Part shown: piece by piece, positions 1-6,038 of the stretch
Position numbering within the stretch: position 1 is the stretch's first letter
Layout of the letters: the number at the start of each line of letters is the position of its first letter
DNA from: Opitutaceae bacterium
GTDB lineage: Bacteria; Verrucomicrobiota; Verrucomicrobiia; Opitutales; Opitutaceae
Length of the DNA stretch: 11,553 nucleotides
Direction of reading: 5' to 3'
NCBI GenBank assembly: GCA_023269455.1
Contig: JAHFTG010000048.1
Location: forward strand, 1-11,553
The notes under the pieces: generated by a model
Database searches by the model: none
Seen by the model: only the letters and a program-made list of their open reading frames with translations
What the model was told of the DNA's origin: nothing
Position numbers and translations under genes: made by a program

Positions 1-722
1 TTGAGCTCGACGCTGCCTTCGGGGAGAGTGGCGGCGAGGGCGTGCGGGAGGACACCCAGGCCCTCGCGAAAAGAAATGATGGGCGGCGGTCCGGAGGGTT
101 CGCCCCGGGCGCGTTTGGCGCGGGCGGCGCTGATCTGCGCGCGGAGGAGCGAGCCGTGGGTTTGCTCGGCCTGCCAGAGAGAGGGAAAGGCGTGGCGCGA
201 GGAAAGATGGCTGGCGTCGCCCGCGTAAATGCCGGCGACGAAGGGATTGAGCGCGTAATCGACGAGTTCCGTGCCGAAGTGTTCGCGCACGAGGGTGGCG
301 ATGCTCACGTCGCCGTGGCGCACGCGCGGACCGCGCAGCAGCTCGGTGAGCAGGCGGACTTTGGTGCAAAGCGAAAACAACGGCGTGCGCAGAAACGCGG
401 GCGGTGAGAGCGGAAGCGGGACAGGGCGGCCGTCGCGGACGATGTAGCGATTCTTGGCGGCGGGCTGGGCGGCGACGCGTTGGGAGTCGAGGCCGAGGTC
501 GCGGATGAGTTGGGCGACGGCGGGGGTTTCCTGGAGGGAATTGGGGCCGGCTTCGACGAGCCAGCCGCCGGGGTGAAGTTCCGAGGCGACGGCTCCGCCG
601 AGGCGGTCGGAGCGTTCAAAGAGGCGCACGCGATGCCCGGCGCGGATGAGCGCGCGGGCGGCGGAGAGGCCGGTGAGGCCGCCGCCGAGGATGGCGACGG
701 GAAGTGAGGAGGAGTTGCCCAC
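1..722 (-). CDS. hemG: Protoporphyrinogen oxidase (HemY-type), N-terminal 240 residues, cut by window edge
   Basis: Oxygen-dependent FAD enzyme that oxidises protoporphyrinogen IX to protoporphyrin IX. Translating the minus strand from the GTG at 722 gives an N-terminal dinucleotide-binding motif (VAILGGGLTGLSAA, residues 9-22) and the family segment NPFVAGIYAGD (about residues 159-169), followed by SFREGLGVLPHALA near the left edge. The frame stays open to base 1, so roughly half of a protein of usually about 460 residues is present. An in-frame TAA at 759-761, which is also the hemE stop, leaves GTG 722 as the only good start; no Shine-Dalgarno is visible. It follows hemE by 36 bp and is probably the third gene of the operon. 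HemY-type enzymes in monoderms act instead on coproporphyrinogen, but the hemF in this operon points to the classical protoporphyrin route. Older nomenclature calls this type hemY. Confidence 0.93.
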   Translation of the reverse strand, partial: MGNSSSLPVAILGGGLTGLSAARALIRAGHRVRLFERSDRLGGAVASELHPGGWLVEAGPNSLQETPAVAQLIRDLGLDSQRVAAQPAAKNRYIVRDGRPVPLPLSPPAFLRTPLFSLCTKVRLLTELLRGPRVRHGDVSIATLVREHFGTELVDYALNPFVAGIYAGDASHLSSRHAFPSLWQAEQTHGSLLRAQISAARAKRARGEPSGPPPIISFREGLGVLPHALAATLPEGSVEL

Positions 723-758
723 GGAAGAGTCGGGATGGAGCAGGATGACGGAGCGCGA

Positions 759-1790
759 TTAGCGCCACGTCGTCACGGTGTCCACGAGAGCCTGCATGCA
801 CTCGATTTTGGCTTGCGGGGTGATGCCGTGGCCGAGGTTGAAGATGTGGCCGGCGGTGCCGCGCATGGATTCGAGGAGACGGGTGGCTTCGCGGGAGACG
901 ATGACGGGAGTCGTCTGCATCAGCACGGGGTCGAGGTTGCCCTGGACGGCGACGTTGTCGGGGAGGGTGCGGCGGACGATGGCGAGGTCGTTGGTCCAAT
1001 CGACACTGATGGCGCGCACGCCGGAAAACGCCTGGTCGGTGAGGTGCGGTGCGGTGCCCTTCGCGTAGAGGATGATCGGGAAATCGGCGGGCAACGCGGC
1101 GACGATGCGGCGGATCCACTGGAGCGAGGCGGCCTCGTAATCGGGGCCGGCGATGATGCCGCCCCACGAGTCGAAAATCTGGATCGCGTCGGCGCCGGCG
1201 GCGATCTGCATCTTGAAATAGGCGATGAGCGCGGTGGTGAGTTTTTCGAGGAGGGCGTCGAACATCACGCGGTCGGTGTAGAAGAGGAGCTTGATGCGTT
1301 CGAAGTCGTCGGAGCTGCCGCCTTCGACCATGTAGGTGGCGAGCGTCCACGGTGAGCCGCCGAAGCCGAGGAGGGCCTTGGTGTCGCCGAGATTTTTTTT
1401 GAGGAGGGCGAGGGTGTCGCCGACGTAGGCGAGGCGGGCGACGGCGGTGTCGGCGTCGGACAGGGACTCGATTTGGGAAAGCGTTTCGAGGCGGTAGGCC
1501 ATCTCGATGCCGCCGGTGTCGCGAAAGGCGTAGGGCTGGCCGAGGGCTTCGGGGATGACGAGGATGTCGGAGAAGAGAATGGCGGCGTCGAGCCCGGGGA
1601 AACGGCGGAGCGGCTGGAGCGTGACTTCGGCGGCGAGCGCGGGCGTCTGCACCATGTGGACGAAGGAAGACTGGGCTTTGAGCGCGCGGTATTCGGGCAG
1701 GTAGCGACCGGCTTGGCGCATGACCCAGAGGGGCGGGCGGTCGAGCGGCTGGCAGGCAAGGGCGGAGAGGAAACGGTCGCGGGAAGTCAT
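759..1790 (-). CDS. hemE: Uroporphyrinogen decarboxylase
   Basis: Cytoplasmic enzyme that removes four carboxyl groups from uroporphyrinogen III to give coproporphyrinogen III. The 343-residue product is full length for the family. Visible motifs are PPLWVMRQAGRYLPEYR (residues 19-35, with the substrate-binding Arg25), the FSDIL segment with the essential Asp75, GFGGSPWTLATYMVEGG (142-158, with Tyr153), FDSWGG (206-211) and NLGHGI (318-323, with His321). These match residues known to be important in the human and bacterial enzymes. The ATG at 1790 puts the first motif at the usual distance from the N-terminus. It lies 42 bp after hemF and 36 bp before hemG on the same strand, so co-transcription is likely, and it supplies the substrate for HemF. 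No canonical ribosome-binding site is visible. Confidence 0.97.
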   Translation of the reverse strand: MTSRDRFLSALACQPLDRPPLWVMRQAGRYLPEYRALKAQSSFVHMVQTPALAAEVTLQPLRRFPGLDAAILFSDILVIPEALGQPYAFRDTGGIEMAYRLETLSQIESLSDADTAVARLAYVGDTLALLKKNLGDTKALLGFGGSPWTLATYMVEGGSSDDFERIKLLFYTDRVMFDALLEKLTTALIAYFKMQIAAGADAIQIFDSWGGIIAGPDYEAASLQWIRRIVAALPADFPIILYAKGTAPHLTDQAFSGVRAISVDWTNDLAIVRRTLPDNVAVQGNLDPVLMQTTPVIVSREATRLLESMRGTAGHIFNLGHGITPQAKIECMQALVDTVTTWR

Positions 1791-1800
1791 TATGCGGAAG

Positions 1801-1828
1801 TAGCGAGTGGTGGGTAGCGAGTAGCGGG
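1801..1828. repeat. Degenerate heptamer repeat in the hemF-hemE spacer
   Basis: The 42-bp spacer between hemF and hemE contains four consecutive 7-mers in one phase: TAGCGAG, TGGTGGG, TAGCGAG, TAGCGGG. Copies one and three are identical and copy four differs at one base. It lies in the presumed polycistronic leader of hemE, about 10 bp before its ATG in the direction of transcription. Confidence 0.6.
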
Positions 1829-1832
1829 CATC

Positions 1833-2750
1833 TCAGACTCCGAGCCAGTCGCGGGGTTTCAGGAAGACGTCGTAGAGGCGGGCTTCTTCGGTGCCGGGGG
1901 CGGGGTGCCAGTCGTATTTGAAACTCACGAGCGGGGGGAGGCTCATGAGGATGGACTCGGTGCGGCCGCCGCTTTGCAGGCCGAAGTGCGTGCCGCGATC
2001 CCAGACGAGATTAAACTCAACGTAGCGTCCGCGGCGGTAGAGTTGGAAATCGCGTTCACGGTCGCCGTAGGGCGTGGCTTTGCGGCGAGCGACGAGGGGG
2101 CGGTAGGCGGGAATGAAGGCGTCGCCGACGGCGCGGAGCGCGGCGAAGCTTTGGGCGAAGCCGAGGGCGTTGAAGTCGTCGAAGAAGAGGCCGCCGATGC
2201 CGCGCGGCTCGGCACGATGCTTCAGGTAGAAGTAATCGTCGCACTCTTTTTTCCAACGTGGATAGAGGTCGTCGCCGAAGGGGGCGACGGCGTCGCGGGC
2301 GGTGCGATGCCAGTGGACGCAGTCTTCTTCGAAACCGTAGTAGGGCGTGAGGTCGAAGCCGCCGCCGAACCACCACACGGGATTCGCGCCTTCAGGATCG
2401 GCGACGAAGAAGCGGACGTTGGCGTGGCTGGTGGGGACGTAGGGGTTGCGAGGATGGATGACGAGCGAGACGCCGAGTGCTTGCCACGGTTTGCCGACGA
2501 GTTCGGGGCGGTGCGCGGTCGCGGAGGGCGGGAGCGTGGAGCCGTGGACGTGCGAAAAACCGACACCGGCTTTTTCGAAGACGCCACCTTCGACGAGGAT
2601 GCGGGAGCGGCCGCCGCCGCCTTCGGCGCGGGTCCAGTTGTCCTCGGTGAATTTTGCGGTGCCGTCTTCGGATTCGAGCTCACGGCAGATGCGATCCTGC
2701 AGGTCGAGGAGGTAGGCTTTGACGGCGGAGAGATCGAGGGCGGAGGACAT
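1833..2750 (-). CDS. hemF: Oxygen-dependent coproporphyrinogen III oxidase
   Basis: Converts coproporphyrinogen III to protoporphyrinogen IX by aerobic oxidative decarboxylation. From the ATG at 2750 the product has 305 residues, close to E. coli HemF (299). Key segments are SHANVRFF (108-115), YFYLKHRAEPRGIGGLFFDDF (173-193) and YVEFNLVWDRGT plus FGLQSGGRTESILMS (243-270). His99, His109, His145 and His178 fall where the conserved functional histidines of E. coli HemF lie. The reading frame is open further upstream, with an ATG at 2864 and another at 2894, but that extension is low-complexity, encoded by the 12-bp repeat, and unlike the family, so the inner start is preferred. It is the first gene of the haem operon. 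Dependence on O2 here and in hemG implies an aerobic or microaerobic organism. Confidence 0.96.
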   Translation of the reverse strand: MSSALDLSAVKAYLLDLQDRICRELESEDGTAKFTEDNWTRAEGGGGRSRILVEGGVFEKAGVGFSHVHGSTLPPSATAHRPELVGKPWQALGVSLVIHPRNPYVPTSHANVRFFVADPEGANPVWWFGGGFDLTPYYGFEEDCVHWHRTARDAVAPFGDDLYPRWKKECDDYFYLKHRAEPRGIGGLFFDDFNALGFAQSFAALRAVGDAFIPAYRPLVARRKATPYGDRERDFQLYRRGRYVEFNLVWDRGTHFGLQSGGRTESILMSLPPLVSFKYDWHPAPGTEEARLYDVFLKPRDWLGV

Positions 2751-2897
2751 GGTGAAGGCGTCTGCTATTAGGAGAGAAAGAGAACGAGAAAGAGAATGAG
2801 AAAGATTTTCGGGCGAGGGGGGTTGACGACTTTGATAGAGTTCACGTTCGACAGCGGTGCTCATCCGGTGGATTGATGCCCGCTTCGCCCTCATCCC
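2751..2897. promoter_or_regulatory. Divergent intergenic region between hemF and the NicO-like gene
   Basis: This 147-bp spacer must hold the promoters for the haem operon (minus strand) and the membrane protein gene (plus strand). A TTGACG at 2823-2828 could be a plus-strand -35 box, but no good -10 follows at 16-18 bp. I see no clear iron- or metal-responsive operator. The left half is filled by the purine-rich 12-bp repeat. Confidence 0.4.
2774..2809. repeat. 12-bp purine-rich tandem repeat upstream of hemF
   Basis: Two near-identical units, GAGAAAGAGAAC and GAGAAAGAGAAT, are followed by a partial third, GAGAAAGATTTT. All purines lie on the plus strand, so the hemF leader RNA would carry a pyrimidine-only tract 25-60 nt before the chosen start codon. 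Confidence 0.75.
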
Positions 2898-3617
2898 ATG
2901 AACTCAACCGTATTGGCGACCATCGCCGCGACCGGCTTCACCGTCGCTTTTTTTCACGCGGCGATTCCTACGCATTGGCTGCCGTTTGTGCTGGTGGCGC
3001 GGGCGCGCTCCTGGACGCGCACGAAAACCCTCGCGGTGGCGGCGTTGGCCGGGCTGGGGCATGTCGGGATCACGAGCCTGCTGGGCCTCGTCATCGCGTG
3101 GTTCGGATTCCAACTGGACGAACACATCGGTCGCGCGTTCCCGTGGGTGGCGGCAGGGGTGTTGTGGTGCATCGGCGGGTTTTATCTGTGGCGGCAGTGG
3201 CGTGGCGGCGGGGTGCTGCATCATCACCTGCACGGCGGCAGCCATGAGCCGAGCGCGCATTGCGGTCATGAAAAGGACCACAGCCACTGGGAGGATGAGA
3301 TCAAGGACACGCCGCTGGTTTCGACCCGCAAGGGCGACTGGGCGGCCATCAGCGGACTGCTGGTGATGCTGACGCTTTCACCGTGCGAGGGATTCCTGCC
3401 GGTTTATCTCTCGGGCGTGCAGTTCGGCTGGAAGGGATTTTTTGTGCTTAGCGCGATCCTAGCCTTGGGGGCGCTGGCGGGGATGATGCTTTTCACGTGG
3501 CTCACGATGGTCGGCCTGGAGAAGGTCGAACTGAAAAAAATCGAGCGTTGGGAGGCCGGGCTGCTCGGAACGATTTTCACGCTGCTCGGCGTGCTCGTCG
3601 TGGTGATGGAGCACTGA
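2898..3617 (+). CDS. Polytopic membrane protein with His-rich loop, NicO/UreH-like putative metal transporter
   Basis: The 239-residue protein has about six hydrophobic segments (roughly residues 4-34, 44-70, 80-100, 149-172, 180-203 and 221-236). The first carries HAAIPTHW (20-27), reminiscent of the HAxxPDH-type metal motif of nickel/cobalt transporters; the second starts with GLGHVGITS (52-60); the fourth contains the LSPCEGFLP turn (160-168). Between segments three and four is a soluble loop (108-130) with nine His and one Cys, typical of proteins that handle Ni, Co or Zn ions. These features resemble NicO/RcnA, UreH-like and TauE-like exporters, but the substrate cannot be read from sequence. 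It is divergent from hemF and convergent with dacA, ending 25 bp from the dacA stop. The assignment to the NicO-like fold is inference; the membrane topology and His cluster are directly visible. Confidence 0.7.
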   Translation: MNSTVLATIAATGFTVAFFHAAIPTHWLPFVLVARARSWTRTKTLAVAALAGLGHVGITSLLGLVIAWFGFQLDEHIGRAFPWVAAGVLWCIGGFYLWRQWRGGGVLHHHLHGGSHEPSAHCGHEKDHSHWEDEIKDTPLVSTRKGDWAAISGLLVMLTLSPCEGFLPVYLSGVQFGWKGFFVLSAILALGALAGMMLFTWLTMVGLEKVELKKIERWEAGLLGTIFTLLGVLVVVMEH

Positions 3618-3642
3618 GAAACGCGGCGGCGGGGTGAGCGGT

Positions 3643-4680
3643 TTACTTTCCCGGCAGGGAGAACTTCACCATCGGGGCGGCTTCGTCTTCTTCGGCCGTC
3701 GGGGCGGCGCCGTTGGCGGCGGGCGCGGATTGAATGGGCGACGGCGCGGGAACGCCCGGGCCGCCGAATGTGGGGCTGCCTGCGGGAAGCGCGGCGAAAG
3801 CCTGGTCGAAGATATCGATGGTCTTGCGGTCGCGGCAGCGGCCTTTGTCGATCTGGCCCTTCGGGCCGAAGGAGCCCATGATAACGACGATGACGCGGTG
3901 GCCGCCGCGGAGCGCGGTGGCACTGAGGCAGTAGCCGGCGCCTTGGGTGTAGCCGGTCTTCAACCCGTCAACGCCTTCTACGGTGCCGAGGAGTTTGTTG
4001 TGGTTGATCATGTGCTGCGGGCCTTTGGCGCGGCTCAAGCCGAAGTCGCGGGTTTTGACGGAGGAGTATTTGAGGACGTCGGTTTTCGTGAGCAGGTAAC
4101 GGCAGAGCGTCGCGTAGTCGCGGGGCGTGGTGAGGTCGCCGTCGGCGATGCGGCGGCTGGCGGGGGGCAGGCCGTGCGGCGAGCGGAACATGGTGTGCGT
4201 CATGCCGATCTCGCGGGCTTTGGCGTTCATGAGTTCGACGAAGGCTTCGACCGAGCCGGCGGAGGCGCGGGCGAGGGCATGGGCGGCGTCGTTGGCGGAC
4301 TGGATCATCATGGCATACATGAGATCTTCGACCGGGAAGGTTTCGCTGGGGTCGAGAAACACTTGGGTGCCGCCCATCTTGGCGTCGGCGGAGGTGATTT
4401 TCACCGGGGTGTTGAGGGCGATGGAGCCGCTCTGGAGTTTGTCGTGGAGCACGGCGAAGGTCATGAGCTTCGTCATGCTGGCGGGGGGCGTGATGAGGTC
4501 GGGATTATCCTGCGCGAGAACCTGCCCGGTGGCGGCGTCGATGGCGATGTAGCCTTTCCATTCGCCGGTCTGGGCTTGCGAATTGCGATCGGCTTTGGGG
4601 GAGGACCAGGCGGCGGGCGTACAGGCACCGTAAACGGCTATGATGAGAGCGACGATACGGCTTAAAAAAGCGGGTGACAT
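3643..4680 (-). CDS. dacA: D-alanyl-D-alanine carboxypeptidase (PBP5/DacA type, peptidase S11)
   Basis: Periplasmic serine enzyme that trims the terminal D-Ala from peptidoglycan pentapeptides. The three active-site motifs of the penicillin-binding fold are present and correctly spaced: SMTK (residues 68-71, nucleophile Ser68), SAN (128-130) and KTG (241-243). An N-terminal hydrophobic segment (about 5-25) ending in AVYGACTPAA looks like an export signal; the Cys at 20 makes a poor lipobox, because the residue at -3 is Tyr. The C-terminus is a short Pro/Ala-rich acidic tail (about 300-345) without the second beta-domain or amphipathic membrane anchor of E. coli PBP5, so the protein is shorter (345 versus about 400 residues) and perhaps soluble in the periplasm. 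The gene stands alone: convergent with the upstream membrane protein gene and divergent from the receptor gene. The exact paralogue (dacA, dacC or dacD-like) cannot be decided. Confidence 0.92.
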   Translation of the reverse strand: MSPAFLSRIVALIIAVYGACTPAAWSSPKADRNSQAQTGEWKGYIAIDAATGQVLAQDNPDLITPPASMTKLMTFAVLHDKLQSGSIALNTPVKITSADAKMGGTQVFLDPSETFPVEDLMYAMMIQSANDAAHALARASAGSVEAFVELMNAKAREIGMTHTMFRSPHGLPPASRRIADGDLTTPRDYATLCRYLLTKTDVLKYSSVKTRDFGLSRAKGPQHMINHNKLLGTVEGVDGLKTGYTQGAGYCLSATALRGGHRVIVVIMGSFGPKGQIDKGRCRDRKTIDIFDQAFAALPAGSPTFGGPGVPAPSPIQSAPAANGAAPTAEEDEAAPMVKFSLPGK

Positions 4681-4865
4681 GAGGGCGAAAACAGAGGGTG
4701 GTTTCAGCGGCTGGGCGAGCTTTAAAGGCGTTAAAATGCCGGGCGGAAATCGTTCGGTCGGGTCACTCGAAGGGAGGAATACGGCAGCCGCCGGCGGAGA
4801 GATGAATTTTTTGTGGGTTTGGAGGGGTAAAGTTTTTTCGGTTTTGTCCGATTTTATGCAATATA
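4681..4865. promoter_or_regulatory. Divergent intergenic region between dacA and the soluble receptor gene
   Basis: A 185-bp spacer with a more AT-rich right end (about 4800-4865). It should hold promoters in both directions. Visible elements are a 10-bp palindrome CCGCCGGCGG at 4788-4797 and a run of T-tracts at 4806-4855. No dacA promoter could be assigned with confidence. Confidence 0.4.
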
Positions 4866-4867
4866 AT
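4862..4867 (+). promoter_or_regulatory. Perfect TATAAT box overlapping the receptor gene start codon
   Basis: A consensus -10 hexamer TATAAT covers 4862-4867 and overlaps the ATG at 4866. No good -35 sits 16-18 bp upstream; the nearest candidates are TTCGGT at 4838 and TTTTGT at 4842. If used, transcription would begin around 4874, inside the annotated gene. It may be chance in an AT-rich spacer. Confidence 0.3.
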
Positions 4868-6029
4868 GGATGCTCCTTTGCGTATTTCTGAAGTCGTTGC
4901 CGGGTGGTCAGGGCTCCCGCCGGGGAAGGGTAACGAGCGGACTTCCAACCCGGGGGTTGTCTCGACGAAGAATACCGAAGGTATCGCTGCTAGTCTGCGG
5001 AATATCTGCGGGGTTTCGGGTGCGATCGAGCAGCGGTTGCGTAGCGCGGTCGGGCAGATCGAGATGATCAATTTGCAGACGAAGCTATTGAGTTTTAACG
5101 CACAAATCGAAGCGGCGCACGCGGGCGTGGCGGGGCGTGCATTTGAGGTCGTGGCGCGTGAAATGGTCGCGCTGTCGGGGCGCACGGCGGAATCCGCCCA
5201 GCAGCTGGATGAAGAGACTCAAAGGGATATCAGGGTGCTTAACGAGATGATCGACCAAGTCGGATCGACGGTGCGGGGGACGCGACTGAGCGATCTGGCG
5301 TTTACCAATATAGACCTGATTGATCGCAATCTCTACGAGCGGTCTTGTGACGTGCGGTGGTGGGCGACGGACGCGAGTTGCGTGGATGCGGCGCGCGACC
5401 CCGAGAAAGCGGGGCATGCCGGGCGCCGCCTGGGGGTGATTCTGGATTCTTACACGGTTTATTACGATATCGTGCTGTGCGATGTCGGGGGACGGATTAT
5501 TGCGAACGGACGTCCGGAAAAGTTTGCCTGCGGCGGCACGGATCAGTCTTCGACGGGGTGGTTCCAGTCCGCGATGGCGACGAGATCGGGCGCGGAGTTC
5601 GGGTTCCAAGGGCTGCATTGTTCGCCGACGCTGGCGGGTGGGCACATGGTGCTGGTTTACTCGGCGATGGTGAGGGAAGGCGGGCGGGCGGAGGGCGCTC
5701 CTTTGGGGTGCCTGGGGATCGTTTTTAACTGGGAGGCGTTGGCACAGACCATCGTGTTGGCAACGCAGGTCGGTGAAGCGGAAAAGAAGCGCACCCGGGT
5801 GTTAATCGTGGACGAAAACAAGCGGGTGATCGCGGACAACCAAGGGCGTCATTTGCAGGAGGAGTTCGCGCTTAAGGATTTTGAGGAACTGCTCGCCTGT
5901 AAAAAGGGTTATGCCGTTCAAATGATCGAGCGCAGACCTCACCTGATAGCGTATGCGTCATCGCCTGGGTTTGAGACCTACGCCACCGGATGGCACTCGT
6001 TTATCCTGCAACCGCTCACGCTCGACTGA
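4866..6029 (+). CDS. Soluble methyl-accepting-chemotaxis-type receptor: N-terminal signalling hairpin, C-terminal Cache-like sensor
   Basis: The 387-residue protein has no signal peptide and no transmembrane segment, so it should be cytoplasmic. Residues about 38-140 form a short methyl-accepting signalling domain; LLSFNAQIEAAHAGVAGRAF (74-93) and EVVAREMVALS (94-104) match the conserved hairpin tip that contacts CheA and CheW. After it come DLIDRNLYERSCDVRWWATD (150-169) and a region (about 185-310) rich in beta-strand-like stretches, including TVYYDIVLCDVGGRIIANG, that looks like a PAS/Cache-type ligand-binding fold, then a further strand-rich tail. The order is the reverse of classical receptors. 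The coiled-coil arms are very short, so methylation sites may be few or absent. ATG 4866 is the only plausible start in the open frame, but it overlaps a TATAAT. No chemotaxis genes are adjacent. The ligand is unknown. Confidence 0.8.
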   Translation: MDAPLRISEVVAGWSGLPPGKGNERTSNPGVVSTKNTEGIAASLRNICGVSGAIEQRLRSAVGQIEMINLQTKLLSFNAQIEAAHAGVAGRAFEVVAREMVALSGRTAESAQQLDEETQRDIRVLNEMIDQVGSTVRGTRLSDLAFTNIDLIDRNLYERSCDVRWWATDASCVDAARDPEKAGHAGRRLGVILDSYTVYYDIVLCDVGGRIIANGRPEKFACGGTDQSSTGWFQSAMATRSGAEFGFQGLHCSPTLAGGHMVLVYSAMVREGGRAEGAPLGCLGIVFNWEALAQTIVLATQVGEAEKKRTRVLIVDENKRVIADNQGRHLQEEFALKDFEELLACKKGYAVQMIERRPHLIAYASSPGFETYATGWHSFILQPLTLD

Positions 6030-6032
6030 GCG
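6013..6032. terminator. Weak hairpin at the receptor/prfC convergent junction
   Basis: Inverted repeat CGCTCA (6013-6018) and TGAGCG (6027-6032) with an 8-nt loop, overlapping the receptor stop codon and lying 7 bp beyond the prfC stop. Only ATTTTAT follows on the plus strand, so it is a poor intrinsic terminator for the receptor gene and poorer still for prfC. The two genes end 9 bp apart. Confidence 0.25.
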
Positions 6033-6038
6033 CGGATT

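Noticed and set aside
1905..2771. 288-residue open frame opposite hemF
   Set aside because: Shadow of hemF; Ala/Glu/Gly/Val-rich and without a recognisable fold.
2823..2852. Sigma-70 promoter for the NicO-like gene from TTGACG
   Set aside because: No acceptable -10 hexamer at 16-18 bp spacing.
3634..4665. 343-residue open frame opposite dacA
   Set aside because: Antisense shadow of a GC-rich gene; the product is Gly/Ala/Val/Glu-rich without motifs, while the other strand has a full set of active-site motifs.
4763..5185. 140-residue minus-strand frame across the dacA/receptor spacer
   Set aside because: Covers the conserved signalling hairpin of the receptor on the other strand; composition is not protein-like.
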